From NCBI RefSeq assembly GCF_900187015.1, contig NZ_LT906479.1:2356001-2420000 (forward strand): DNA of 64,000 nucleotides. Reading direction: 5' to 3'. This DNA comes from Serratia ficaria (GTDB taxonomy: Bacteria; Pseudomonadota; Gammaproteobacteria; Enterobacterales; Enterobacteriaceae). This document shows positions 19,826-29,772 of the stretch, one piece after another. The notes beneath the pieces were generated by a model, which was not told the origin of the DNA, made no database searches, and saw only the letters and a program-made list of their open reading frames with translations. A program made the translations under genes and the position numbers. The first letter of the stretch is position 1. Each line of letters starts with the position of its first letter.

Positions 19826-19902
19826 TGGTGCGTCCGAGTGGACTCGAACCACCGACCCCCACCATGTCAAGGTGGTGCTCTAACCAACTGAGCTACGGAC
19901 GC
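19826..19902 (-). tRNA. tRNA-Val (anticodon GAC), copy 3
   Basis: Third identical copy, first in transcription order, 20 bases from copy 2. E. coli has two valine tRNA genes (valV, valW) at this place, so this genome carries one more. Confidence 0.97.
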
Positions 19903-20092
19903 ATATTTTCCTGTCTGTCATGGCTGACAGCGGGGACGAATATTAACGAGCTACCTGCGCGCTGGCAAGGGGAAAAACGCAATTTCATTCGGTATTTCAC
20001 GCGATTGCTGCGCTTGTGTGCAGTAAGGCGGTTTTTTCCGCAAACTCTGATGAGGAAGCCACCGGCCGGGCAGGCGCCGGCCGGTGGCATGC

Positions 20093-21469
20093 TTAGCGGG
20101 TGGAGCGCTGCAGGATCAGCGCGGTCGGCTGCTTTTGCAGCCAGCGCATGCGCAGCGCCATCATGATGGCGGCGAAGGTCAGCCCGATGATAAAGCCGAT
20201 CCAGAAGCCGCTCGGCCCCATCGCCGGCACCAGCATGTCGGTCAGCGCCAGCAGATAGCCGCTCGGCAGCCCCAGCACCCAGTAGGCGATAAAGGTGATG
20301 AAGAAGATCGCGCGGGTATCTTTATAGCCGCGCAGCACGCCGCTGCCGATCACCTGGACCGAGTCGGAGATCTGGTAAATCGCCGCCAACAGCATCAGCT
20401 GCGACGCCATCGCCACCACCGCCGGGCTGTCGTTGTACAGCAGGGCGATCGGCTCGCGGAAGGCGGCGGTGAACAGCGCGGTGCAGGTGGCCATGACGAT
20501 GCCGACGCCGATGGCGGAGTAGGCGGCCACCCGCGCGCCCTCGACCGAGCCTTCACCCAGCCGGTAGCCGACGCGAATGGTGGCGCCAACCCCGAGCGAC
20601 AGCGGCAGCACGAACATCAGCGCGCTGAAGTTGAGCGCAATCTGGTGGCCGGCGACCGACACTATCCCCAACGGCGACACCAGCAGCGCCACCACGGCGA
20701 ACAGCGTCACCTCGAAAAACAGCGCCAGCGCCACCGGCATGCCGATGCCGATCAGGCGTTTCAGCGCCGCCCAGTCCGGGCCGCCGCGATCGCCTTCCAG
20801 CCGTTTGATGTCGCGCTGCGACGGCGCGCGTTTGACGTACCAGCGCATCATCAGGAACATCAGCCAGTAGACGCTGCCGGTGGCCACGCCGCAGCCGACG
20901 CCGCCCAGCTCCGGCATGCCGAACTTGCCGTAGATGAAGATATAGTTGATCGGAATGTTCACCAGCAGGCCGATAAAGCCGATCACCATGCCCGGTTTGG
21001 TTTTGGACAGCCCTTCGCACTGGTTGCGCATCACCTGGAAGAACAGATAGCCCGGCGCGCCCCACATGATGGCGTGCAGATAGCCAACCGCCTTGTCCGC
21101 CAATTGCGGATCGATGTTGTGCATCATGTCGATGACGAACTTGCAGTTGTACAGCACCGCAATCAGCAGCACCGAGACGCCGGAAGCCAGCCAGAATCCC
21201 TGGCGCACCTGGTGGGCGATGCGATCGCGGCGGCCGGCGCCGTTGAGCTGGGCGATCACCGGGGTCAGCGCCAGCAGCAGGCCGTGGCCGAACAGGATCG
21301 CCGGCAGCCAGATAGAGGTGCCAACCGCCACCGCCGCCATATCCGTGGCGCTGTAGGCCCCGGCCATAATGGTATCCACCACGCCCATGGCGGTTTGCGA
21401 TATTTGCGCGATGATTACCGGAATGGCGAGAGCCAATAAACTACGCGCTTCAATTAAGTACTTCTGCAC
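20093..21469 (-). CDS. mdtK: MATE-family multidrug exporter MdtK
   Basis: 458 residues with twelve membrane spans; a Na+- or H+-coupled exporter of cationic drugs and dyes. The start is the GTG at 21469, giving the conserved N-terminus [19 protein letters not shown] with AAGGTG five bases before; no in-frame ATG serves. [17 protein letters not shown] and [19 protein letters not shown] match E. coli MdtK (457) closely. Divergent from ribE, as in E. coli. Confidence 0.94.
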   Translation of the reverse strand: MQKYLIEARSLLALAIPVIIAQISQTAMGVVDTIMAGAYSATDMAAVAVGTSIWLPAILFGHGLLLALTPVIAQLNGAGRRDRIAHQVRQGFWLASGVSVLLIAVLYNCKFVIDMMHNIDPQLADKAVGYLHAIMWGAPGYLFFQVMRNQCEGLSKTKPGMVIGFIGLLVNIPINYIFIYGKFGMPELGGVGCGVATGSVYWLMFLMMRWYVKRAPSQRDIKRLEGDRGGPDWAALKRLIGIGMPVALALFFEVTLFAVVALLVSPLGIVSVAGHQIALNFSALMFVLPLSLGVGATIRVGYRLGEGSVEGARVAAYSAIGVGIVMATCTALFTAAFREPIALLYNDSPAVVAMASQLMLLAAIYQISDSVQVIGSGVLRGYKDTRAIFFITFIAYWVLGLPSGYLLALTDMLVPAMGPSGFWIGFIIGLTFAAIMMALRMRWLQKQPTALILQRSTR

Positions 21470-21709
21470 GCATACACCTTTTCTATTATTTATGATGGAG
21501 GGAGGGTCGTCGCGAGAGGACAACAATTAAAAATAGCGGAATTTTGTCAAAAAGAGTGTACCTGCTCGGCGTGGTTAAGCCAACGTTGTGATCGAATAGT
21601 TATTAAATGCGCAGACGCAGATTTTTTGCCGCGGCGGATTTGGTTTTCCGCGCCAACTGGGGCAAACTGCCGGAAGCGCTTTTAACACATTCAGCAAGAA
21701 GAGGCTTAC

Positions 21710-22360
21710 ATGTTCACCGGTATCGTACAGGGCACAGCGCCGCTGGTCGCCATTGATGAAAAACCCAACTTCCGCACCCACGTGATTGAAATGCCGACCG
21801 AGCTGCTGCCGGGGCTGGAGCTGGGCGCCTCGGTGGCCCACAACGGCTGCTGCCTTACCGTGACGGCGGTCGAAGGCAACCGCGTCAGTTTCGATTTGAT
21901 CAAGGAAACGCTGCGCCTGACCAACCTTGGCGAACTGGCGTTGGGCGACGTGGTCAACATTGAGCGCGCGGCGAAATTCAACGATGAAATTGGCGGCCAT
22001 CTGATGTCCGGCCATATTATCTGCACGGCGGAAGTCGCCAAGATTTACACCTCGGAAAATAATCGCCAGGTGTGGCTACGCATGCCGAATGCCGAATTGA
22101 TGAAATATGTCCTGCATAAAGGGTTTATTGGCATCGACGGTATTAGCCTGACCATCGGCGAAGTGGTGAATAACCGTTTCTGCGTGCATTTGATCCCGGA
22201 AACGCTGGAGCGCACCACGCTGGCCAAAAAGCGTCTGGGCGATAAAGTGAATATCGAAATCGACCCGCAGACGCAGGCGGTGGTTGACACCGTCGAGCGG
22301 GTGCTGGCCAGCCGCGAGGCGACCCTGGCGGCGGCGATGGCGCCGGCGCATAAAGACTGA
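21710..22360 (+). CDS. ribE: Riboflavin synthase, alpha subunit
   Basis: 216 residues made of two homologous lumazine-binding halves, beginning MFTGIVQG and, in the second half, [15 protein letters not shown]. It dismutates two molecules of 6,7-dimethyl-8-ribityllumazine to riboflavin. Named ribC in older E. coli literature. No FMN riboswitch is evident in the 240-bp region shared with mdtK. Confidence 0.95.
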   Translation: MFTGIVQGTAPLVAIDEKPNFRTHVIEMPTELLPGLELGASVAHNGCCLTVTAVEGNRVSFDLIKETLRLTNLGELALGDVVNIERAAKFNDEIGGHLMSGHIICTAEVAKIYTSENNRQVWLRMPNAELMKYVLHKGFIGIDGISLTIGEVVNNRFCVHLIPETLERTTLAKKRLGDKVNIEIDPQTQAVVDTVERVLASREATLAAAMAPAHKD

Positions 22361-22414
22361 CCGCGGTTCGGGCGTTGACGCCGGGATCGCATCCTAACCA
22401 GAGAGGAGAAACGC

Positions 22415-22708
22415 GTGAAGTTTTATGGGAAAACGTTGATGTTAACCGCGCTGTTGGCGCTGAGCGCCTGCAGCAGTTCACCGGAGAAGGGCGCAACCGC
22501 TCAGGCGACCGACGCGGACGATACCTGCGGCGCTGCGCAGTATCAGAGCTATGTCGGCAAACCGATGTCCTCGCTCGAGGGCCTGCGGATTGAGTCCCAG
22601 GTGCGGGCAATTCCGTACAACTCGGCGGTGACCATGGACTTCAACCTGCGCCGCCTGAATTTCCTCGGCGACAGCGACGATAAAATCATCCGCGTCTATT
22701 GCGGCTGA
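22415..22708 (+). CDS. I78-family peptidase-inhibitor lipoprotein
   Basis: 97 residues from a GTG with GGAG upstream. A signal peptide with lipobox LSAC (cysteine at about residue 19) marks it as a lipoprotein. The mature part follows the small I78 inhibitor family: C...YQSYVGKPMSSLEGL, then IPYNSAVTMDFNLRRLNF and a C-terminal IIRVYCG, with cysteines near both ends that could pair. It may protect envelope proteins from serine proteases. Placed between ribE and the shared terminator; family recognition is by motif. Confidence 0.75.
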   Translation: MKFYGKTLMLTALLALSACSSSPEKGATAQATDADDTCGAAQYQSYVGKPMSSLEGLRIESQVRAIPYNSAVTMDFNLRRLNFLGDSDDKIIRVYCG

Positions 22709-22732
22709 TGCGCGGTTCGGCGCCTGGTAAAT

Positions 22733-22769
22733 AAAAACGGCCCCGGCGATTAACCGGGGCCGTTTTTTT
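22733..22769. terminator. Bidirectional terminator between the I78 lipoprotein and cfa
   Basis: ACGGCCCCGG/CCGGGGCCGT stem with a 7-base loop, T run on the plus strand and A run before the stem, so it serves both converging genes. Confidence 0.9.
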
Positions 22770-22784
22770 ATCGCGCGCAGCCGC

Positions 22785-23936
22785 TCAGCGCGAGACGCGA
22801 ATACCGCCTTCGACCCCTTTAGGGCTGAATACCACCTGCCACAGTTGAATATCACGCGCCCGGAAGGCGCCGGCGCAGGCGTTCAGATAATAGCTGAACA
22901 TGCGTTCGAAACGTTCGGAATAACGTTGAGCCAGCTGCGGCCAGGCCTGTTTAAAACGTTCGTACCAGGCCATCAGCGTGCGATCGTAATCGGCGCCGAT
23001 ATTGTGCCAGTCTTCCATCACGAAATGTCCCTCGCTGGCCTGGGCAATATGGGTGACCGACGGCAGGCAGCCGTTCGGGAAGATATATTTGTTGATCCAG
23101 GGATCAACATTCATATCTGTCCGGTTGGAACCGATGGTATGCAGCAGGAACAAACCGTCCGGTTTTAAATTGCGCTCCACCACGTTGAAATAGGTGCGGT
23201 AGTTTTTTGGCCCGACGTGTTCGAACATGCCGACGGAAACGATACGGTCAAACTGCTGATGCAGGTCGCGATAATCCTGCAGCAGGATTTCCACCTCCAG
23301 CCCGGCGCAGCGTTCCTGCGCCAGCTTCTGCTGCTCGGCGGAAATGGTCACGCCGACCACCGAGACGCCGTAGTTTTTCGCCGCAAAGGCGGAGAGGCCG
23401 CCCCAGCCGCAGCCGATATCCAACAGCCTCATTCCCGGCTGCAGCTGCAGTTTCTCGCAGATCATGCGCAACTTGGCTTCCTGCGCCTGTTCCAGCGTGG
23501 CGGCGTCCTTCCAGTAAGCGCAGGAGTATTGCATATAAGGATCGAGCATCAGGGTAAACAGATCGTTGCCTAAATCGTAATGCTCTTTGCCGACTATCCA
23601 GGCGCGTTTTTTCGACTGCAGGTTGGTTAATCGCGCGGCGGCGATGCGCAGCGTGTCTTTAAGATGGTGGGGGAGTTTCCTTTCCAGCCCGGCATTGACC
23701 ACGCGTTGAAAGAATATATCCAGCCGTTCGCATTCCCACCAGCCGTCCATATAACTTTCGCCCAGCCCCAGAGATCCTTCCTGCAGCACGCGTTTAAAAA
23801 AGTTGGGGTTTTTGACCTGAATATCGAAGGGCCGCGATCCGTTTATTTCAATACCGGCCATGCCGAGCATTTCATGTGCGATACGGTACCATTGGTTGTC
23901 CTGGATGCTCAGATCTTCTATACACGATGAACTCAT
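22785..23936 (-). CDS. cfa: Cyclopropane fatty acid synthase Cfa
   Basis: 383 residues (E. coli 382). It transfers a methylene from S-adenosylmethionine to unsaturated phospholipid chains at the inner membrane, mainly in stationary phase or acid. The SAM-binding motif is LLDIGCGWGGLSAFAAKNYG, and VSVGMFEHVGPKNY and the YYLNACAGAFR stretch near the C-terminus are conserved. It has a long upstream region in which an sRNA-controlled leader is known in E. coli. Confidence 0.96.
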   Translation of the reverse strand: MSSSCIEDLSIQDNQWYRIAHEMLGMAGIEINGSRPFDIQVKNPNFFKRVLQEGSLGLGESYMDGWWECERLDIFFQRVVNAGLERKLPHHLKDTLRIAAARLTNLQSKKRAWIVGKEHYDLGNDLFTLMLDPYMQYSCAYWKDAATLEQAQEAKLRMICEKLQLQPGMRLLDIGCGWGGLSAFAAKNYGVSVVGVTISAEQQKLAQERCAGLEVEILLQDYRDLHQQFDRIVSVGMFEHVGPKNYRTYFNVVERNLKPDGLFLLHTIGSNRTDMNVDPWINKYIFPNGCLPSVTHIAQASEGHFVMEDWHNIGADYDRTLMAWYERFKQAWPQLAQRYSERFERMFSYYLNACAGAFRARDIQLWQVVFSPKGVEGGIRVSR

Positions 23937-24277
23937 AGCTTCTCCATCACCTTCTTCTGACTGATGACCCGCTAGGAAAAAGCTTAGACAATTTCTGCGG
24001 GTGCATACGTTTCCCGACGGTAAAATTACCCGCGGCGTCTGATATCCGACTATGAACAGAGGAAAATTTTAAGAAGGCTCCAGCGCAAGGGGCGCGGGAA
24101 AAACTCATCCTTAAAAAAGTGTGACGCAATACGCGAACACAATAGCGACTTGAGATATAGAGATTATAAAGTGTTACTTTAAAAGGTTGTTTTTGAGTAT
24201 AGGCGTGCCGAGGCGCTTACTCAACCGTAAATCGCACTCGGCAAAAATATTCTTTAAGTGACTATTAGCTCTGGCAA
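23937..24277. other. 341-bp region upstream of cfa
   Basis: Between cfa and the end of punC, both on the minus strand. It should hold the cfa promoters and leader. TGCCGAG (24206-24212) and CTCGGCA (24237-24243) form a stem without a T tract on the minus strand. No coding frame. Confidence 0.5.
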
Positions 24278-25489
24278 TTATGACGCAGGGTTAGCATGTT
24301 CCCGCGGCGCGCGCTGCCCCGCATCGGCCGCTTTCCCGCGCTGCAGCCAATAGCCCAACGCGGCCAATACCACCGTTGACACCATCACCGTTACCGTCGC
24401 CGGCAGCGGCTGCGCGATAAACGCCGAGACCAGCATGCTGGCGACGAAGCACAGGCCCAGCTGCAGGGTATTCTGCAGCGCCGCGGCCTTGCCGCTGCTT
24501 TCCGGGAACGGCGTCAGCGCATTCGCCACCATAATCGGGTAACCGGCGCCGTTGACCAGGGCCATGATGCAGAACGGGATCAGCAGGCTGGTCAGGGTCG
24601 GTTCGGTCAGGGTGGCCACCAGATACAACGCCACCATGCTAGCGCCATAGGTTACCAACAGCCACGGCAGCAAGGTTGTACCGTTGATGCGCTTTAACGC
24701 GGTGCGGCAGCCATAGCCCCCCAACAGGAAGGCCAGGGTTTGCGGCACATAGCTCAGGCCAATATCGTTCGGGCCGTAGCCCATGTCGCCGAGGATAAAC
24801 GGCGAACCGGTCAGCCAGGCGAAAAATCCGGCCGAGCAGGCGGCGAACATGGCGACGTTGCCGCTGAACACCGGGGATTTCAACAGCTGCCAGAAGCTGA
24901 CGCCGCGGTTCTTTTCGGCCGCGATGGGCTGCGGCCTGGCGCTTTCTTTCAGCAGCAGGGTCGGCAGCAGCAGCAGCAGGGCGATGCCCAGCAGCACGGC
25001 GAAGATCATCCGCCAGCCGGCGTGGTTCAACAGCCAGGCGCCCAGCAGCGGCGCCAGCGCCGGCGACAGCGCGACCAGCGGCATGATGGTGGCGAACACG
25101 CGGTTGGCCTTGCCGTCGCGGTAGCGATCGACCACCAGCGCCTGCCAGGTAACGGCGGCGGAGCAGACGCCGATCGCCTGAATAAAGCGTAACGACCACA
25201 GCTGCACGGCATTTTGCACCCACAGCATGCCGAGGCAGCCGAGGGCGAACAGCGCCAGGCCGATCAGCAGCACCGGCTTGCGGCCCAGGTGGTCGGAGAG
25301 CGGCCCCCACAGCAGCTGCGCAAAGGCGAAGCCGGCCAGAAAGATGCTGAGGCTGGCGCTGATGGCGCCGGCGGAAATTTGCAGCTCTTCCCGCATGGCG
25401 CCGAAGGCCGGCAGGTACATGTCGGTCGCCAGATAACCCAGCATGCTCAGGCCGGCGAGATAGAACATAAAGCCAAAGGAATTTCGCAT
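24278..25489 (-). CDS. punC: Purine nucleoside MFS transporter PunC (YdhC)
   Basis: 403 residues, the same as E. coli PunC, from the ATG at 25489. A Bcr/CflA-type major-facilitator protein with twelve spans; the [14 protein letters not shown] motif in span 1 and [16 protein letters not shown] between spans 2 and 3 are typical of the subfamily. It imports adenosine and related nucleosides and is activated by the divergent LysR regulator PunR. The frame extends upstream only through the regulator's antisense. Confidence 0.9.
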   Translation of the reverse strand: MRNSFGFMFYLAGLSMLGYLATDMYLPAFGAMREELQISAGAISASLSIFLAGFAFAQLLWGPLSDHLGRKPVLLIGLALFALGCLGMLWVQNAVQLWSLRFIQAIGVCSAAVTWQALVVDRYRDGKANRVFATIMPLVALSPALAPLLGAWLLNHAGWRMIFAVLLGIALLLLLPTLLLKESARPQPIAAEKNRGVSFWQLLKSPVFSGNVAMFAACSAGFFAWLTGSPFILGDMGYGPNDIGLSYVPQTLAFLLGGYGCRTALKRINGTTLLPWLLVTYGASMVALYLVATLTEPTLTSLLIPFCIMALVNGAGYPIMVANALTPFPESSGKAAALQNTLQLGLCFVASMLVSAFIAQPLPATVTVMVSTVVLAALGYWLQRGKAADAGQRAPREHANPAS

Positions 25490-25612
25490 GGTATTTCTCG
25501 TTGGTATTTTGTTGTCGCAGGTTTTTAGCGCCGGCAAGTGTATCCGGCTGGATCTCTGCTTGTGAAACGGTAATATTTGCAAACTGCTGTTAAAAAAATT
25601 GAAGGCAAGACG

Positions 25613-26557
25613 ATGTGGTCTGAATATTCTCTGGAAGTCGTGGACGCGGTGGCCCGCACCGGCAGTTTCAGCGCGGCGGCGCAGGAGCTGCACCGGGTGC
25701 CCTCGGCGGTCAGCTATACCGTGCGTCAGCTGGAGCAATGGCTGGCGGTGCCGCTGTTTGAACGGCGCCATCGCGATGTGGAACTGACGCCGGCCGGCGC
25801 GCTGTTCATCAAGGATGCGCGGGTTGTCATCAAAAAAATGCTCGACACCCGCCGCCAGTGCCAGCAGGTGGCCAACGGTTGGCGCGGCCAGCTGAAAATC
25901 GCGGTGGACATCATCGTCAAACCGCAGCGCAGTCGCCAGCTGGTGCTGGATTTCTATCGTCACTTTCCCGATGTCGAATTACTGATGCAGCCGGAGGTGT
26001 TTAACGGCGTGTGGGATGCGCTGGTCGACGGGCGGGCGGAGATGGCGATCGGCGCAACGCGCGCGGTGCCGGTCGGCGGCGGCTTCGCCTTCCGCGACAT
26101 GGGCGACATGAACTGGCTGTGCGTGGTCAGCCCGCAGCATCCGCTGGCGCTGCTGAGCGGCCCGCTGAATGACGACCAGCTGCGGCCTTATCCTTCGCTG
26201 TGCCTGGAAGATACCTCGCGCAGCCTGCCGAAGCGCGTGACCTGGACGCTGGACAACCAACGGCGGCTGGTGGCGCCGGACTGGACCTCGGCGCTGGACT
26301 GCCTGTGCGCCGGGCTGTGCGTCGGCATGATGCCGGCCCATCGGGCGTTGCCGCTGGTGCGGCGCGGGGAGCTGGCGGCGCTGCAGCTGCAGCAGCCTTT
26401 TCCCGCCAGCCCGTGCTGCCTGACCTGGCAGCAGGATAAGCCGTCGCCGGCGATGGCCTGGCTGCTGGACTATCTGGGGGACAGCGAAACCCTGAATCAG
26501 GAATGGCTGAGCGAAGCGGCGCCGGAGGCCGGGCGGGCTTCCGGCGGCGGGGATTAA
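25613..26557 (+). CDS. punR: LysR-type regulator PunR (YdhB)
   Basis: 314 residues, beginning [41 protein letters not shown] (read in parts), nearly the E. coli PunR N-terminus. A winged helix-turn-helix is followed by a two-lobed effector domain. In E. coli it switches on punC in response to purine nucleosides. The ATG at 25613 is chosen by homology over the upstream start at 25577. Its 3' end overlaps the converging purR by four bases. The last ~15 residues are Gly/Ala-rich and extra. Confidence 0.92.
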   Translation: MWSEYSLEVVDAVARTGSFSAAAQELHRVPSAVSYTVRQLEQWLAVPLFERRHRDVELTPAGALFIKDARVVIKKMLDTRRQCQQVANGWRGQLKIAVDIIVKPQRSRQLVLDFYRHFPDVELLMQPEVFNGVWDALVDGRAEMAIGATRAVPVGGGFAFRDMGDMNWLCVVSPQHPLALLSGPLNDDQLRPYPSLCLEDTSRSLPKRVTWTLDNQRRLVAPDWTSALDCLCAGLCVGMMPAHRALPLVRRGELAALQLQQPFPASPCCLTWQQDKPSPAMAWLLDYLGDSETLNQEWLSEAAPEAGRASGGGD

Positions 26558-27579
26558 CGGCGGTAGTCGACGAACGGGCCGTCGGCGACCGAACGGCGCT
26601 CGATCAGTTTCGGATGCACCTCGATCACCTGCGATTCCTCGCGCTTGCTGATGATGCGATCCAGCAGCATGGTGAAGGCCATTTCGCCCAGGCGTTCCTT
26701 CGGCTGGTGGATGGTGGTCAGCGCCGGCGTGAAGTAGCGGGCGTTGCGCACGTTATCGTAACCGATCACCGAAATGTCCTGCGGCACCCGCAGCCCCAGT
26801 TCGTCGGCGGCGCAGATGGCGCCCATCGCCATGATGTCGCCGCCGCAGAACACCGCGGTCGGACGCTGTTTCTGCGACAGGATCTGATGCATGGCCTTGT
26901 AACCGGACTCCGGCTCAAAGTCGCCCTGTACGATCCATTCGTCGCGCACCTCGATATTGGCTTCCTGCATCGCCTTCAGAAAGCCCTGATGTCGCCCGCC
27001 GCCGGTGTTGCGCGCCAGCTGCCCAGGAATGGCGCCGATGTCGCGGTGGCCGCGCTCAATGAGATAACGGCCGGCCAGATAACCGCCCTCGAAGGCGTTG
27101 TCGATGATGGTGTCGGTAAAATCGCCGCGCGCCGCGCCCCAGTCCATCACCACCATCGGGATATTGCGGTAGTCTTCCAGCATGCCCAACAGCTGGTCCG
27201 GGTATTCCGAGCACATCACCAGCAGGCCGTCGACGCGCTTTTGCGCCAGCATCGCCAGATAGGCGCGCTGCTTGTCCAGGTTGTTATGCGAGTTGCACAG
27301 GATCAGCGTGTAGCCTTTGCTGTAGCAGCTGTTCTCCACCGCTTCGATCACTTCGGCAAAATAGGGCGCCTCGCTCGAGGTGGCCAGCAGGCCGATCGAC
27401 TTGGTGTGATTGACCTTCAGGCTGCGCGCCACGGCGCTCGGCGAGTAATGCAATTCTTTGATCGCGGCCCATACGGCCGCTTTGGTTTCTTCGGCGACGA
27501 AACGAGTCTTATTGATGACGTGCGAAACGGTGGTGGTGGAAACGCCAGCGCGTTTGGCCACATCTTTAATCGTTGCCAT
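26554..27579 (-). CDS. purR: Purine repressor PurR
   Basis: LacI-family repressor of 341 residues, exactly the E. coli length. Helix-turn-helix [23 protein letters not shown], then hinge helix [11 protein letters not shown] and a periplasmic-binding-like domain that binds hypoxanthine or guanine as corepressor. It controls purine, pyrimidine and other nitrogen genes. Upstream ATG at 27615 would add 12 unrelated residues. Confidence 0.96.
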   Translation of the reverse strand: MATIKDVAKRAGVSTTTVSHVINKTRFVAEETKAAVWAAIKELHYSPSAVARSLKVNHTKSIGLLATSSEAPYFAEVIEAVENSCYSKGYTLILCNSHNNLDKQRAYLAMLAQKRVDGLLVMCSEYPDQLLGMLEDYRNIPMVVMDWGAARGDFTDTIIDNAFEGGYLAGRYLIERGHRDIGAIPGQLARNTGGGRHQGFLKAMQEANIEVRDEWIVQGDFEPESGYKAMHQILSQKQRPTAVFCGGDIMAMGAICAADELGLRVPQDISVIGYDNVRNARYFTPALTTIHQPKERLGEMAFTMLLDRIISKREESQVIEVHPKLIERRSVADGPFVDYRR

Positions 27580-27902
27580 GTAAGAAATGACTCCTGAACT
27601 CACATGTTGCAGCATGTAAGTGTGATGTTAATCGTTTGCCTGCGTAGATCCTTCTCCAGAGAAGCGAAAACCGAGTTTTTAATGTGTTGAAGTCTTCAGC
27701 GCTGGTCAGGAGGGGCATTGTTGCCGGTACGCAGTTGTGAACTGCGAATTTTGTCGCATATTGAGCAAAAGGGGAAGAGGTAATCGGCATTATAAACCGG
27801 GAAATGATAACAAGATTTTATTGGCGAACTGTGGGAAAATGATTTGACGTACTAATTGTACGCCTTTTATCCTTGGGAAAGCCTATCTGAGAAGGAGTAG
27901 TA
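27580..27902. other. 323-bp region between purR and ynhF
   Basis: Divergent control region. It has a PurR-like site at 27626-27641 and otherwise AT-rich sequence; the short minus-strand frames in it have no ribosome-binding site. Confidence 0.5.
27626..27641 (-). promoter_or_regulatory. PurR-like operator (autoregulation)
   Basis: On the minus strand AGGCAAACGATTAACA, close to the PurR operator core GCAAACGTTT in its left half and weak in its right half. E. coli purR is autoregulated through similar sites near its start. Assignment by similarity. Confidence 0.45.
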
Positions 27903-27992
27903 ATGGATACCGATCTGAAGATGTCGCTGTTCACCACCCTGTGTGCGCTGGCCGTGATCATTGCCTTCAGCTTCACCGCTGCGCTGAACTGA
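27903..27992 (+). CDS. ynhF: Small membrane protein YnhF
   Basis: 29 codons: MDTDLKMSLFTTLCALAVII, then AFSFTAALN. One hydrophobic helix spans residues 8-26. It aligns with E. coli YnhF (29 residues, MSTDLKFSLVTT...), which also sits beside purR. GAAGGAG stands 6 bases before the ATG. A stress-linked inner-membrane miniprotein whose partner is unknown. Confidence 0.85.
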   Translation: MDTDLKMSLFTTLCALAVIIAFSFTAALN

Positions 27993-28006
27993 ATTCCCGG
28001 CATTAA

Positions 28007-28026
28007 CAGGCGCAGCTTGCTGCGCC
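28007..28026 (+). terminator. Hairpin after ynhF
   Basis: AGGCGCAGC-TT-GCTGCGCCT stem shortly after the ynhF stop; the tail is only weakly T-rich. Confidence 0.45.
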
Positions 28027-28122
28027 TCGTCGCTTTCCCCGCGGTTATCCCCGTTCTTCTGCAACAAACGTCCCGTTCGCCAACGCCTGGAGGTTCTCCG
28101 GCCACTTCGGCCGCGCTAAGTA

Positions 28123-28941
28123 TTAACGAATGGTTTTCGGCGTGACGACCCGGCGCGCGCCGATATAGTGGTTCTGCCAGTAGTCGTTGTCGAGCTGGCT
28201 GATGCGGATCTCTTCACCGGTGCGCGGCGACTGGATGAATTTGCCGTTGCCCAGATAAACCCCAACGTGATCGGCCACGCCGCGGTTGTTGATGCGGAAG
28301 AACACCAGATCGCCGCTTTCCAGCTCGCTTTTCTTGATGGGCGCGGCGTCGCGCAGGTGATACATCTCATTGGCGGTGCGCGGCATCTTGATTTTCACCA
28401 CGTCCTTATAGGCGTAATAAATCAGGCCGCTGCAGTCAAAGCCGGTACGCGGCGAGCTGCCGCCCCAGCGATAAGGCTTGCCCATTTGATCCATCAGCTT
28501 GGCCATGGCGGTTTGCTTGGCGTGTTGATAGCGTTTTTTATGCGCCGGGCTGAGCTTCAGCGGCTTATCGTCGTGCACCAGTTTGGCGGTAGCCATCCCG
28601 GCACTGCGGTGGCGGCCGTAGCCTTTTTTGTAACCCTTCTTCGGTGGGGTCACCTTAATTTTGGCGATTTTTTGGGATTTGGTTTTCGATTTGGCGCTGA
28701 CGATCTTTTTGGCCGTTTTCTCTGATTTGGTCTTGGCGACCTTGGTTTTTTTCTCTGGGGCCGCCACTTTCACTTTTTTGCTGGCCTTGACCGCTTTCTT
28801 TTTCTTGCGATCGTCCGGCCGCGCTTCATTGACATGGCTCTTGCGCTGCTCGGCGGCAATACGCGCCTGCGGCGCAGCGTGCGCCAGATTGAAGAATAGC
28901 TGCGTAAACAACAGCACAAAAAGCGTAAGAATTAAACGCAT
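28123..28941 (-). CDS. mepH: Murein DD-endopeptidase MepH (NlpC/P60 family)
   Basis: 272 residues. Signal peptide (1-22), then a very lysine/alanine-rich linker (about 30-115) that is probably extended, then the NlpC/P60 domain: catalytic cysteine in GFDCSGLIYYAY, histidine in VADHVGVYLGNG. It cuts D-Ala-mDAP cross-links so the sacculus can grow. In E. coli it is flanked by sodB and grxD; here sodB is missing on that side. Confidence 0.93.
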   Translation of the reverse strand: MRLILTLFVLLFTQLFFNLAHAAPQARIAAEQRKSHVNEARPDDRKKKKAVKASKKVKVAAPEKKTKVAKTKSEKTAKKIVSAKSKTKSQKIAKIKVTPPKKGYKKGYGRHRSAGMATAKLVHDDKPLKLSPAHKKRYQHAKQTAMAKLMDQMGKPYRWGGSSPRTGFDCSGLIYYAYKDVVKIKMPRTANEMYHLRDAAPIKKSELESGDLVFFRINNRGVADHVGVYLGNGKFIQSPRTGEEIRISQLDNDYWQNHYIGARRVVTPKTIR

Positions 28942-29357
28942 GTCGACGTCACCAGCCTTGGCCCCGAAACGGATATCGAAAGAGTCACAGTATTCCCGAA
29001 TTTCGCCATATAAAACAGCGGAGAACTCATAAATAATAATCCATATTGTGAGAAAACGTTAATAGCCTTTTTTTTGGTTTAAAATCAGCCCGTTGATGTA
29101 TAAAAAATCATCAGTCTCGCGTTGCGGTTTTAATTAAACGCCGGGCGGGGGGCGACGAAATATATTAGTGAAATGGTCGGATTAAAAATGTTATTCTGAG
29201 CCTAAGTTTTAACCGGAATGGCGTTGCCGGTGAGGCGCGATCGGCACAGGGCGAATGTCCTTGCAAAAGATGGCGTTTTCTTGCGACTGTTCCAGCCGCT
29301 ACAATAGCCCGTGTGATGCATGTTGTAGCCATGAGATGTGGCTTGAGGAAGCAATAA
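28942..29357. other. 416-bp divergent region mepH/grxD
   Basis: AT-rich near mepH. A TACAAT (29300-29305) shortly before grxD is a plausible -10, with TTTCTT at the right distance as a poor -35. No coding frame and no known RNA recognised. Confidence 0.45.
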
Positions 29358-29705
29358 ATGACGACGACGATTGAAAAAATTCAGCACCAGATCGCTGAAA
29401 ACCCTATTTTGCTGTACATGAAAGGCTCGCCAAAACTGCCGAACTGCGGTTTTTCCGCACAGGCCGTGCAGGCGCTGTCCGCCTGCGGCGAACGCTTCGC
29501 CTACGTTGATATTCTGCAGAACCCGGACATCCGCGCCGAGCTGCCCAAGTACGCCAACTGGCCGACCTTCCCGCAGCTGTGGGTTGACGGTGAATTGGTC
29601 GGCGGTTGCGATATCATCATCGAAATGTATCAGCGCGGCGAGCTGCAGCAGCTGATCAAAGAAACCGCAGAGAAATACAAAGAGCAGGAAGACCAGCAGC
29701 CTTAA
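29358..29705 (+). CDS. grxD: Monothiol glutaredoxin GrxD
   Basis: 115 residues (E. coli 115). CGFS-type glutaredoxin: active site PNCGFSAQ at about residues 28-35, with the glutathione-binding WPTFPQLWVDGELVGGCDI later. It binds a glutathione-linked [2Fe-2S] cluster as a dimer or with BolA proteins and distributes clusters. Followed by a strong terminator. Confidence 0.96.
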   Translation: MTTTIEKIQHQIAENPILLYMKGSPKLPNCGFSAQAVQALSACGERFAYVDILQNPDIRAELPKYANWPTFPQLWVDGELVGGCDIIIEMYQRGELQQLIKETAEKYKEQEDQQP

Positions 29706-29730
29706 TCGGCGGGGCTTGTTGCCATAGAAT

Positions 29731-29771
29731 ATCGGGCGGCGCCAGTGCGAACTGGGCCGCCCGATTTTTTT
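29731..29771 (+). terminator. Intrinsic terminator of grxD
   Basis: ATCGGGCGGC pairs with GCCGCCCGAT, followed by seven T. It occupies the whole gap to rnt; the lhr gene found here in E. coli is absent. Confidence 0.9.
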
Positions 29772-29772
29772 G

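Noticed and set aside
19633..19902. Direct repeats of about 96 bp, first taken as a possible CRISPR-like array
   Set aside because: Each repeat folds as a complete tRNA-Val with encoded CCA; only 19-20 bp lie between them.
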